Positions 1 through 6,611 of a DNA stretch of 9,570 nt are shown piece by piece. A model generated the notes under the pieces. It made no database searches. It was not told the origin of the DNA and was given only the letters and a program-made list of their open reading frames with translations. Made by a program: the position numbers and the translations under genes. The stretch comes from Candidatus Bipolaricaulota bacterium. GTDB taxonomy: Bacteria; Bipolaricaulota; Bipolaricaulia; UBA7950; UBA9294. How positions within the stretch are numbered: the stretch's first letter is position 1; each line of letters starts with the position of its first letter. The stretch is from contig JAUWOJ010000039.1 in NCBI GenBank assembly GCA_030612175.1, positions 1-9,570 on the forward strand, in the 5' to 3' direction.

Positions 1-26
1 TGGTCTTTTGGGTTGTTTGCTTTTCC

Positions 27-60
27 CAATCAACTATTCAACCATTCAACTATTCAACTC
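27..60. repeat. 8-bp degenerate tandem repeat (CAACTATT type)
   Basis: Three 8-bp units lie head to tail: CAACTATT (31-38), CAACCATT (39-46) and CAACTATT (47-54). Partial units flank them at 27-30 and 55-60. The 13-mer CCAATCAACTATT that opens the array at 26-38 recurs exactly at 136-148, so the whole 1-233 stretch carries scattered copies. The array lies beyond the 3' end of the Fe-S operon and has no coding potential I can support. Its function is unknown. Confidence 0.7.
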
Positions 61-194
61 GCCTTTTCTCGACTGCTGACTGTCTTGTCAGTTTTCAGGT
101 CGCCCTTCCTTACTTAACCAATTGAACGAATCAAACCAATCAACTATTTCCCTATTTAACTGCTTCACCGTTTCTCTGTCTTTCACTGTTTTTT

Positions 195-229
195 CGACTC
201 CCGACTCCCGACTCTTGACTGCCGACTAT
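195..229. repeat. 7-bp degenerate tandem repeat (CGACTCC type)
   Basis: Five consecutive 7-bp units share the core GACT: CGACTCC (195-201), CGACTCC (202-208), CGACTCT (209-215), TGACTGC (216-222) and CGACTAT (223-229). Two more units of the same family, CGACTGC and TGACTGT, lie at 70-83. The array ends five bases beyond the stop codon of the IscU gene. It is not palindromic, so it does not look like an intrinsic terminator for that operon. Confidence 0.7.
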
Positions 230-233
230 CTTT

Positions 234-635
234 TTAGTCTTTCTTTGGCTTAGCTAGATAGTCTTCGATGGCTAGCCTGAGTGCCTCCTCGGCCAGAGCC
301 GAGCAATGCATCTTAATGGGCGGAAGACCATCCAGGGCCTCTGCTACTGCCTTATTAGATATCTTTAGCGCTTCTTCTATGGTCTTCCCTTTTACCATCT
401 CGGTGACCATGGAGCTCGTAGCGATAGCTGCTCCACACCCAAATGTCTTGAACTTGGCATCTATGATAATGTCATCCTTTACCTTGATATAGAGTTCCAT
501 GATATCGCCACATACAGGATTTCCAACATGGCCTATTCCATCAGGGCTCTCCATCTCTCCGACATTTCTGGGATGTTGGAAATGCTCCATTACTCTTTCG
601 CTATACAGTGACCGCAAATCTTCTCTTCTCTTCAT
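234..635 (-). CDS. iscU: Fe-S cluster assembly scaffold protein, IscU/NifU N-terminal type
   Basis: The 133-residue protein is a cytoplasmic scaffold on which [2Fe-2S] and [4Fe-4S] clusters are built from sulfur delivered by the cysteine desulfurase. The family's ligands are all visible: C42 and D44 in GNPVCGD, C67 in FGCGAA, and H110-C111 in MHCS. LPPIK at 104-108, just before the last cysteine, matches the LPPVK motif that the chaperone HscA recognises in IscU. The length is that of free-standing IscU, with no fused ferredoxin or Nfu domain as in full NifU. Its ATG shares four bases (ATGA, 632-635) with the stop of the desulfurase gene, so the two are translationally coupled. A purine-rich GGCGGGAA lies just upstream. 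The identification is secure; iscU versus a nifU-like name is a matter of convention. Confidence 0.93.
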   Translation of the reverse strand: MKRREDLRSLYSERVMEHFQHPRNVGEMESPDGIGHVGNPVCGDIMELYIKVKDDIIIDAKFKTFGCGAAIATSSMVTEMVKGKTIEEALKISNKAVAEALDGLPPIKMHCSALAEEALRLAIEDYLAKPKKD

Positions 636-1801
636 TTCCCGCCTGGCTTATACAATGGTGACATTGCTCGGAGCTTGTTGACGATCTGGGGCAGCTTTTC
701 TAGTACGTAATCTACATCTTTTTCCGTGGTTTCTTGGCCTAAGCTGAGGCGCAGAGAGCTGTGAGCTGACTCATGCGGGAGCCCTAACGCTAGTAGCACA
801 TGGGAAGCCTCTAAGACGCTCGAACTACAGGCAGAACCAGTGGAGGCCGCAATACCCACCAAATCTAAGTTGAGGAGAATCGATTCTCCTTCCACAAATT
901 CTAGGGTCATGTTGACATTGTTGGGTAGCCTTTGCGTAGGATGACCATTTAGATGGACATGGTCAATGCGATGTAATATTCCGTTTATCAGTTTGTCGCG
1001 CAGGGTCTCCAGCCGGTCTTTCTCCTGTCCCATCTCCTGTTGAGCAAGTTGGCAAGCCTTTCCAAATCCTACTATTCCTGGGACGTTTTGAGTGCTCGCT
1101 CGCCGCCCGTGTTCTTGCTCGCCACCGTGCATGAAGGGAACTATTCTGGTGCCTTTTCTGATATAGAGTGCCCCTACTCCCTTAGGACCACAAAATTTAT
1201 GAGCAGATATGCTGACCAGATCTACCTTAAGTTCATCGACATCTACAGGGAGATGCCCCACAGTCTGTACTGCATCAGTGTGAAAGCAGATCTCCCTATC
1301 CTTGGCGATTCTAGCTATCTCCTGTATAGGTTCGATTGTTCCTATTTCATTATTGGCGTGCATCACCGAGATAAGAATAGTTTCATCGGTAATGGCTTTC
1401 TTGACCTCCCCAAGATCTACTAAACCATCTCTATCTACTGAGAGATAGGTCACCTTGAAGCCTCTCTTCTCCAAGAACTTACACGGCTCTATCACCGCGT
1501 GATGTTCAATGGCAGTAGTGATAATGTGCTTCCCTTCATGTTCTTTGGCGTAAGCCACTCCCTTTATGGCGAAGTTATCCGCTTCCGTACCACTGCCGGT
1601 GAAGACAATCTCGTCGCTTTCAGCCCCGACAAGCCCGGCAACCTTCTCTCGGGCCTCCTCGATAGCCCCCTTGGTTTCCTGGCCAAAGGAATGGATACTG
1701 GAGGGGTTGCCAAAGCCATCTGTAAACCACGGTAACATGGCCTTTAGAACTAAAGGATGCGTTGGTGTTGTAGCCGCATAATCGAGGTATATTCTTCTCA
1801 T
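632..1801 (-). CDS. iscS: cysteine desulfurase, NifS/IscS family
   Basis: This 389-residue PLP enzyme converts L-cysteine to L-alanine and leaves a persulfide sulfur that is passed to the scaffold. The PLP Schiff-base lysine is K202 in SAHKF. D176 and Q179 (HTDAVQ) and H100 (IEHHAV) fit the cofactor site. The sulfur-carrying cysteine is C325 in TGSACSSS. The mobile catalytic loop and the length are of the group I (NifS/IscS) type, not the SufS type. The ATG at 1801 is preceded by GGGAG at a normal distance. The gene follows the Nfu gene after about 94 bp and overlaps the IscU gene by four bases. It therefore most likely feeds the scaffold encoded next to it, though it could also supply sulfur to thiamine, molybdopterin or tRNA pathways. 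NifS is an equally valid name. Confidence 0.95.
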   Translation of the reverse strand: MRRIYLDYAATTPTHPLVLKAMLPWFTDGFGNPSSIHSFGQETKGAIEEAREKVAGLVGAESDEIVFTGSGTEADNFAIKGVAYAKEHEGKHIITTAIEHHAVIEPCKFLEKRGFKVTYLSVDRDGLVDLGEVKKAITDETILISVMHANNEIGTIEPIQEIARIAKDREICFHTDAVQTVGHLPVDVDELKVDLVSISAHKFCGPKGVGALYIRKGTRIVPFMHGGEQEHGRRASTQNVPGIVGFGKACQLAQQEMGQEKDRLETLRDKLINGILHRIDHVHLNGHPTQRLPNNVNMTLEFVEGESILLNLDLVGIAASTGSACSSSVLEASHVLLALGLPHESAHSSLRLSLGQETTEKDVDYVLEKLPQIVNKLRAMSPLYKPGGK

Positions 1802-1895
1802 GATTCTCCCGTCTCAGGGTTTGGCGTGGCGCCTTCAAGGGCATGTAAGCTTGGATAACAGAAGACAACCCCCCAAAAACTTGAATGCCGTCTCC

Positions 1896-2117
1896 CTAGA
1901 CAGCCTCCACCCTTGTTACCTCAGAGACCTCTCTTTTTAGGGTCTCTTCGATTCCCTGCTTTAGGGTCATCTGGCTCATAGGACAACCTATGCAGGCACC
2001 TGTCAATCTCACTTTCACCACGCCATCATCACTAACTTCAACCAGTTCCACATCTCCGCCATGGCCCAGAAGAGATGGCCTTATTCCCTCTAATGCTTTC
2101 TCAACCTTTTCTTTCAT
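1896..2117 (-). CDS. nfu: Nfu-type Fe-S carrier (NifU C-terminal domain protein)
   Basis: The 73-residue protein consists only of the NifU C-terminal domain. The diagnostic CxxC is C42-I-G-C45, within the stretch TGACIGCPMSQMTLKQGIE. HGGDVELVEV at 19-28 is the usual N-terminal hallmark. Two such subunits normally share one [4Fe-4S] cluster across their CxxC pairs and hand it to apo-proteins. A well-placed AAAGGAG precedes the ATG. The gene lies 54 bp downstream of the Rrf2 regulator and upstream of the desulfurase, so it belongs to the same operon. In bacillithiol-making Firmicutes, Nfu and bacillithiol have overlapping roles in cluster delivery. That makes its closeness to the bsh genes suggestive, but this is inference. 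Confidence 0.92.
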   Translation of the reverse strand: MKEKVEKALEGIRPSLLGHGGDVELVEVSDDGVVKVRLTGACIGCPMSQMTLKQGIEETLKREVSEVTRVEAV

Positions 2118-2171
2118 CTTGGATTCACTCCTTTGTTGAAAAAACTCGTTGCCTCCATTCTTACTAAACCT

Positions 2172-2603
2172 CTACTTATTTACCTCTAGGTACTTCCTTC
2201 TTTGGCGATCTGCTAAGTCCTGTAAGGTCGTTGACTCTAGAACATTGTTTATAGCTTGCCGCGCCTCTTCCCACACTTCTCGGACTGCACAGGAGCTAAC
2301 TCTATTACAAGCGCTTGGATCATCAAGACAATCCACTGATAGGATAGGGCCATCCAAGGCCCCTATCACTTCGCTGAGTTTTATTTGTGTGGGAGATCTA
2401 GCCAAGACATACCCCCCGCGAGCCCCACGGATACTCCTTACCAAGCCAATCGTCTTGAGAGACATAACCAGCTGATCTAGGTATTTCTGAGAGATTTCCT
2501 GGCGTTTGGCAACATTCTTGAGGGAAACAGGGCCTTTCCCATAATTGAGAGCCAACTCGAGCATCGCTCTTGTGCCGTATCGTCCTCTGGTTGAGAATGA
2601 CAT
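2172..2603 (-). CDS. iscR: Rrf2 family transcriptional regulator, IscR-like
   Basis: This is a 143-residue winged-helix regulator of the Rrf2 family. The N-terminus STRGRYGTRAMLELAL is typical. Residues 27-70 form the DNA-binding helices and wing, including IRGARGGYVLA. Three cysteines at 92, 99 and 105 sit almost exactly where E. coli IscR has its cluster ligands (92, 98, 104), so it probably senses an Fe-S cluster. The reading frame stays open up to 2696, but the added 31 residues would lie across a good promoter. The ATG at 2603 has GAGGT a few bases upstream and gives the family's usual N-terminus, so I chose 2603. The gene heads the Fe-S operon and probably represses it when clusters are plentiful. 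Other Rrf2 members such as CymR or NsrR are possible, but context favours IscR. Confidence 0.88.
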   Translation of the reverse strand: MSFSTRGRYGTRAMLELALNYGKGPVSLKNVAKRQEISQKYLDQLVMSLKTIGLVRSIRGARGGYVLARSPTQIKLSEVIGALDGPILSVDCLDDPSACNRVSSCAVREVWEEARQAINNVLESTTLQDLADRQRRKYLEVNK

Positions 2604-2620
2604 AAGTAACCTCACTATCT

Positions 2621-2644
2621 CCAGTAAATATATGGATTCACTAG
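2621..2644. promoter_or_regulatory. imperfect dyad, candidate Rrf2/IscR-like operator
   Basis: CCAGTAAAT (2621-2629) and ATTCACTAG (2636-2644) are inverted repeats matching at 7 of 9 positions around a 6-bp centre. The dyad covers the expected start point of the minus-strand promoter and lies just upstream of the regulator's start codon. That is where an autorepressor would bind. It does not clearly match the E. coli IscR type 1 or type 2 consensus as I remember them. Binding by this regulator is inference. Confidence 0.4.
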
Positions 2645-2646
2645 AC

Positions 2647-2675
2647 TTTGTAACCGGAAGGAGGGCCCTTGTCAA
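2647..2675 (-). promoter_or_regulatory. sigma-70-type promoter of the Fe-S assembly operon
   Basis: On the minus strand a perfect TTGACA (2675-2670) is followed after exactly 17 bp by TACAAA (2652-2647), which matches four of six bases of the -10 consensus. Transcription would begin near 2640, leaving a leader of about 37 bases before the ATG at 2603. This placement supports the shorter start for the regulator. Confidence 0.65.
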
Positions 2676-2935
2676 GTGAATCTCATTCTCGATCATTCAG
2701 GGCTCGCGCTAGCACAGGGACCACTTATCAATTCAGCACACGGGCGACCATCAATCACCACAAGAGTGCTTCAAGTATCCTCGAAGCGCTGGCTCGATCG
2801 GCCTGGGTACAGACGATCATATACTGGAAAGAAGAAGGTCGCCGGCTTTGTGTGGGCGTGCGTGTTGTGTGTGAAGACAGAAGTGCTTACACTTTTTAGA
2901 TTCATCTATTCGATACCTGGAGGTAAGAGGAAGGA
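2676..2935. other. shared upstream region between two divergent operons
   Basis: The gene-free stretch between the two start codons is 332 bp (2604-2935). Its left part holds the minus-strand promoter and dyad listed separately. The rest shows a hairpin-capable repeat (AGTGCTTC 2765-2772 with GAAGCGCT 2783-2790, 10-base loop, one G-T pair), a GT-rich tract at about 2847-2872, and a weak plus-strand promoter. Short open frames crossing it lack a supporting ribosome binding site or a recognisable family, so I see no gene here. Confidence 0.5.
2865..2893 (+). promoter_or_regulatory. possible promoter of the bacillithiol operon
   Basis: TTGTGT (2865-2870), 17 bp, then TACACT (2888-2893) is the best plus-strand promoter I can find upstream of the hydrolase gene. 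It matches three of six and four of six consensus bases, so it is weak and could be chance. Transcription would start near 2900, about 36 bases before the ATG. Confidence 0.3.
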
Positions 2936-3577
2936 ATGTTAATCAAGCAATTCGTAACGGGTGGAGATCGCAACTTTGGCTATCTTGCCGCCGATGAGGT
3001 GAGTGGTAAGGCCCTCGTGGTCGACCCTTCTTTCTCTCCGGAGATGATCGTCGATTACGCGCGTGGAAAGGGATATGAGATCGTCTATATCTTCGTTACC
3101 CACGACCACATCGACCACACAAACGGGAACCACGTAATCGGACGACTCACCGGGAAGCAACCACTGTTTTTTAGAACCATGGACCCAACAACCGAGATCC
3201 GCGTGGAGGACGGGGCTCAATTCCCCTTAGGGAGCTTGGGGGTGACGATTCTGCATACCCCGGGACATACCGAGGATTCAATATGCATTCACATCGAAGA
3301 CGCGGTCTTCACTGGAGATACTCTATTTGTTGGCAAGGTAGGAGGAACCGGGTTCGGCCCGGGGGCGCGAGCAGAATATGCGTCTCTTCACAAGAAACTC
3401 CTTGTCCTGCCTGATTCGACCCGCGTTTTCCCAGGACACGATTACGGGACCGCGGCGCAGTCGACGATCGGGAGAGAGCGGAGGACGAACCCATTTCTCC
3501 TTCAGCCTGACTTCGAGGCGTTTGTTCACCTAAAGCAGAACTGGTTGATCTACAAGAAGGAGCATGGGATAGCATGA
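2936..3577 (+). CDS. metallo-beta-lactamase fold hydrolase, glyoxalase II-like
   Basis: The 213-residue cytoplasmic protein carries a complete metallo-beta-lactamase metal site: THDHIDH at 55-61 (H56, H58, D60, H61), H111 in TPGH, D128 in FTGDT and H168 in FPGHDYG. RRTNPFLL at 182-189 is a glyoxalase II-type C-terminal signature. Relatives hydrolyse thioesters such as hydroxyacyl-glutathione, or act as persulfide dioxygenases (ETHE1 type) with iron. Because it opens a bacillithiol operon and no glutathione genes are visible, its substrate is more likely a bacillithiol thioester, adduct or persulfide; that is inference. The ATG follows a purine-rich AGAGGAAGG. The stop overlaps the methyltransferase start by four bases (ATGA, 3574-3577). 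Family certain, substrate unknown. Confidence 0.88.
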   Translation: MLIKQFVTGGDRNFGYLAADEVSGKALVVDPSFSPEMIVDYARGKGYEIVYIFVTHDHIDHTNGNHVIGRLTGKQPLFFRTMDPTTEIRVEDGAQFPLGSLGVTILHTPGHTEDSICIHIEDAVFTGDTLFVGKVGGTGFGPGARAEYASLHKKLLVLPDSTRVFPGHDYGTAAQSTIGRERRTNPFLLQPDFEAFVHLKQNWLIYKKEHGIA

Positions 3578-4335
3578 TCCCCTGGTATGTGCGGAGCTTT
3601 CGTCAGGAATATCTCGATCTTTATCCGCATCGCGACGATATCGAAGCACGGGCAGATGTGCGGGCAATCATCGATCTGGTCGCTCCCCCGAGGGAGGAGC
3701 CGCTCCTTGATTTGGGATGTGGGGCCGGGCGTCATCTTCTCGCGCTGCATAAAGCGGGCTTCCATCGGCTGAGTGGCCTCGACCTTTCGCGGGAACTCCT
3801 CGAGGTCGCTAAAGAGCGGCTCGTAGCAATAGGCGCAGGAGACGTCGAGCTTCTGCATAGCGACATGCGACATATCCCCTATGTAGATCACTTTGCCATG
3901 GTGTTGTCCATGTTCACGTCGTTTGGGTATTTCGAAAATGACGAAGAGAACAGCGCGGTTCTTGTCACAGTCAGCCGGTCCCTGCAGCCAAGGGGACGGT
4001 TCCTGATTGACTACCTCAACCGCGACTGGGTGATCGCTCACCTCATCCTCAAGGAAGAGCTGGTTCGTGACGACAAGCGTTTTTGGATTGAGCGACGCGT
4101 AAGCGAAGACAGATGTCGTGTGGAGAAGAAGGTCCGAGTGATCAGCCCGGGCGGTGAGGAGAAGGTCTTCTACGAATCGGTGCGAATGTATACACCATCG
4201 GAGATGGAGGGATTGCTGGAGAGAGCGGGGTTTACAGGTGTGCGGTGCTACGGGTCGCTTCAGGGCGCCCCTCACCAAGCCGAGAGCCCCAGACTCATCC
4301 TTGTTGCCGAAAAAGGAGGAGGACGCGCTGAATAG
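3574..4335 (+). CDS. class I SAM-dependent methyltransferase, candidate bacillithiol N-methyltransferase
   Basis: The 253-residue protein has a Rossmann-type SAM site: motif I LLDLGCGAGRH at 44-54, the acidic residue D70 in GLDLS that would hold the ribose, and SDMRH at 96-100 near the adenine. The N-terminus (WYVRSFRQEYLDLYPHRDD) and the C-terminal beta-rich part look like UbiE-related small-molecule methyltransferases. The gene overlaps the preceding hydrolase gene by four bases and runs into the start of bshC. A SAM methyltransferase (CT1040) is reported to act in N-methyl-bacillithiol synthesis in Chlorobaculum tepidum, and this position makes the same role plausible here. I cannot show orthology by eye, so the substrate remains inferred. 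Confidence 0.85.
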   Translation: MIPWYVRSFRQEYLDLYPHRDDIEARADVRAIIDLVAPPREEPLLDLGCGAGRHLLALHKAGFHRLSGLDLSRELLEVAKERLVAIGAGDVELLHSDMRHIPYVDHFAMVLSMFTSFGYFENDEENSAVLVTVSRSLQPRGRFLIDYLNRDWVIAHLILKEELVRDDKRFWIERRVSEDRCRVEKKVRVISPGGEEKVFYESVRMYTPSEMEGLLERAGFTGVRCYGSLQGAPHQAESPRLILVAEKGGGRAE

Positions 4336-4348
4336 TCTTGATGTTCAG

Positions 4349-5893
4349 ATGGTCTATCCACGGAACAGATTGTACCTTGACTATATCTCCGGCCAAGGAA
4401 TGGCCGCGTCTTTCTTTTCGCACCTTCCGCTGGGGTTTGCAGCGGCACTGACAGCTCGCCGCGAGGTGGACTACCCCAGGGAAGAGGTCTGTAATCTTCT
4501 CGAGACCTACAACGCGCGCCTCCAGGCGGATCCCGTTGCGCTGGAGAATATTGCTGCCCTGAGGCAGCAATCGGTCTTTTGCGTGATTGGGGGCCAACAG
4601 GCTGGATTCCTCGGCGGGCCGATCTACACGCTCTACAAGATCATTACTACGATTCGCCTGGCTGAATTGTTGGAAAGGGAGCTGCATATGAAAGTTGTTC
4701 CTCTCTTTTGGCTAGCCAGCGAGGATCATGACTTTACTGAGATCAGCCGCGCCTACTTCCTCAAACAAGACGGCGAGGTTGGCAAAGTTTCCTTCGCGTG
4801 GGAAGAGCAAGGGCGCCCGATCTCCGATCTTCCGCTGACCGAGGAGGCTCTGCGCGGCTACCAAACGTATCTTGATACCCTCCCCGCCATCGCTAACTGC
4901 TCGTCTGTGAAGAAGTTGTTTGCTCCTCAGCCAGGAGAGAACTACTGCGCCTGGCACGCACGGATTTGGTTGCGTCTGTTCTCTAGTCGTGGTCTTGTCA
5001 TTGTCGATCCATCGGTTCTTCGCTCCCTCGCGAGTACTTTCTTTCGCACGGTTTTAGAGCAACAAGAGGCGATCCAGCAGCACTTGCGCGAGGCCGCCAC
5101 AAGTCTTAGTGACGCGGGTTATGAGCCGGCCCTATCCCCTGATAGGGCGGGACGTCTGTTCACCCTTGATGTTGACGGACGCAGGGTCAGGGTGAAATGC
5201 CCTTTCGATCATCTTTCGGGAGTGATAGAACATCCCGAGCGCTACTCGGCCGATGCCGCTCTCCGTCCACTGCTTTCCGACACGCTCCTTCCGAGTGTAG
5301 CGAGCGTTCTCGGTCCAGGAGAAATCGCGTATCACGCTATGCTGAAGCCACTGTATCAGCTCTTTCGCCTACCGCAGCCGGTCCTCTTCCCGAGGAAGAG
5401 CTATACCGTGTTGACTCAAGAAGAGGCCGACCTGATTACGCGCTACGGAACGAGCGTTGCCGCTATTCTCTCCGGGACATTCAACGCCAAACAGGTACTG
5501 GGCAAGCTTGCGCCAAAGGAGCTAAAGTCGCGGTTCTCGGCGGCACGAGAGACAACAGCCCAGGCATTTGCTCCGCTGCGCACCCTTCTTGGAGAGATCG
5601 ACCCCGGTTTGGAAAAAAGGAGAGAGAAGGCTCGAACAAGCTCCCTCCACAACATTGATCGGCTGGAGAATCGTGCCATTCGGGCCGAGCTGGCAAAGCG
5701 CGGCCTTGGGGCGCGAGGGCTCCAACAACTCTGTAACACTCTCCTCCCAAGAGGAAGACCCCAGGAGCGCGTCTTTCCTCTGCCTTATTTCATCAGCCGG
5801 TATGGATCTGAGTTTGTGGATAGACTCTTCTCGATGGGACGAGTTGACGATTTCTCACATCATGTGATAACCTTGGAGGGTGAAAATGGCTGA
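4349..5893 (+). CDS. bshC: bacillithiol synthase BshC (cysteine-adding enzyme)
   Basis: BshC catalyses the last step of bacillithiol synthesis, joining L-cysteine to glucosaminyl-malate. Counted from the ATG at 4349 (514 residues), family blocks are GGQQAG at 81-86, FWLASEDHD at 120-128 and GPGEIAYHA at 322-330 followed by KPLYQLF. The charged C-terminal region fits the family's coiled coil. Bacillus BshC is about 540 residues. The frame stays open back to 4154, but that part only shadows the methyltransferase gene. The ATG at 4349 has no ribosome binding site at a usable distance. A CTG at 4328 lies 8 bases after GGAGG and restores the family's usual N-terminal length (521 residues), so it may be the true start. 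The 3' end overlaps bshB1 by 8 bases. Confidence 0.93.
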   Translation: MVYPRNRLYLDYISGQGMAASFFSHLPLGFAAALTARREVDYPREEVCNLLETYNARLQADPVALENIAALRQQSVFCVIGGQQAGFLGGPIYTLYKIITTIRLAELLERELHMKVVPLFWLASEDHDFTEISRAYFLKQDGEVGKVSFAWEEQGRPISDLPLTEEALRGYQTYLDTLPAIANCSSVKKLFAPQPGENYCAWHARIWLRLFSSRGLVIVDPSVLRSLASTFFRTVLEQQEAIQQHLREAATSLSDAGYEPALSPDRAGRLFTLDVDGRRVRVKCPFDHLSGVIEHPERYSADAALRPLLSDTLLPSVASVLGPGEIAYHAMLKPLYQLFRLPQPVLFPRKSYTVLTQEEADLITRYGTSVAAILSGTFNAKQVLGKLAPKELKSRFSAARETTAQAFAPLRTLLGEIDPGLEKRREKARTSSLHNIDRLENRAIRAELAKRGLGARGLQQLCNTLLPRGRPQERVFPLPYFISRYGSEFVDRLFSMGRVDDFSHHVITLEGENG

Positions 5894-6602
5894 AGCAGAT
5901 GTACTCGCTTTTGGTGCTCACCCGGACGACATCGAGCTTGGCTGTGGGGGGACGCTTGCCAAATTGGCTAGCACCGGCCGATCTATTGTCCTTGTGGACA
6001 TGGTCCGTGGCGAGTTGGGGACGCGAGGAACGGTAGTGACTCGCCGGCAGGAAGCGACAGCCGCCGCTGAGATCCTCGGTGTGACCACAAGGGAGAACCT
6101 GGGTCTTGAGGATGGAAACCTTCGCGTGACTACCCCCGCCAAGCATAAGGTGGCCGAGGTTGTTCGTCGTTGGAAGCCGCAGCTGGTTTTCATTCCGCAT
6201 TGGCGTGTGCGGCATCCCGACCATGCACAGGCGAGCGAACTGGCCTACGAAGGGATATTCCTCGCCGGGCTCCCCCGCTATGAGACGGGCCAAGAGAGCC
6301 ATCGTCCAACCAAGATTCTCTACTATATGGGATGGGAGGAGTTCGATCCGACATTTATCGTCGATATCACGGACCAATTCGATCAAAAGATGGAAGCAAT
6401 CTATGCCTACACCACCCAATTCAGAGCGGATGAGTCGAGCTACGCGCCGACACGGCTTACCTCACCCGAGACTGATTGGTTTATTCGCAGCCGCATGGCC
6501 TATTATGGATCACTTATAGGAAAGAAGTATGGAGAGGGTTTCTTGATTCGAGGTAGGTTGGAGGTTGAGGATCCGATAGCATTGAAATTTCAGTCGTTCT
6601 GA
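5886..6602 (+). CDS. bshB1: N-acetylglucosaminyl-malate deacetylase BshB1
   Basis: This 238-residue LmbE/PIG-L family zinc enzyme removes acetate from GlcNAc-malate, the second step of bacillithiol synthesis. AHPDDIELGCGG at 11-22 supplies H12 and D15 as zinc ligands and D14 as the likely general base. RHPDHAQ at 109-115 supplies H113. These are the positions I recall for the characterised Bacillus cereus enzyme (H12, D15, H113). A GTG at 5880 is in frame but sits directly against the GGAGG at 5875-5879. The ATG at 5886 has the proper 6-base spacing, so I chose it. The start lies inside the end of bshC, which suggests translational coupling. A related amide hydrolase acting on bacillithiol S-conjugates (Bca type) is possible, but context favours BshB1. 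Confidence 0.93.
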   Translation: MAEADVLAFGAHPDDIELGCGGTLAKLASTGRSIVLVDMVRGELGTRGTVVTRRQEATAAAEILGVTTRENLGLEDGNLRVTTPAKHKVAEVVRRWKPQLVFIPHWRVRHPDHAQASELAYEGIFLAGLPRYETGQESHRPTKILYYMGWEEFDPTFIVDITDQFDQKMEAIYAYTTQFRADESSYAPTRLTSPETDWFIRSRMAYYGSLIGKKYGEGFLIRGRLEVEDPIALKFQSF

Positions 6603-6611
6603 GGAGAGAGC

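Noticed and set aside
27..60. Possible CRISPR-like array
   Set aside because: The units are 8 bp and directly adjacent, with no spacers, so this is a simple tandem repeat.
76..95. Small hairpin (CTGAC, loop, GTCAG) followed by TTTT as a possible terminator
   Set aside because: The stem is only 5 bp and not GC-rich, it points along the plus strand where no upstream gene is visible, and it lies in the repeat-rich tract where such matches arise easily.
2604..2696. N-terminal extension of the Rrf2 regulator
   Set aside because: It would place coding sequence over a strong promoter, and the ATG at 2603 has a ribosome binding site and gives the standard family N-terminus.
3550..4278. 242-residue open frame on the minus strand
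   Set aside because: It lies entirely opposite the hydrolase end and the methyltransferase gene, shows no recognisable domain, and the plus-strand frame has clear SAM-binding motifs and operon spacing.
4154..4327. 5' extension of the bshC frame
   Set aside because: It overlaps the methyltransferase gene, is rich in arginine and cysteine as out-of-frame translations often are, and adds a segment absent from the BshC family.
5793..6419. 208-residue open frame on the minus strand
   Set aside because: It is antisense to bshC and bshB1, whose zinc-binding and family motifs are unmistakable. No family resemblance or ribosome binding site supports it.
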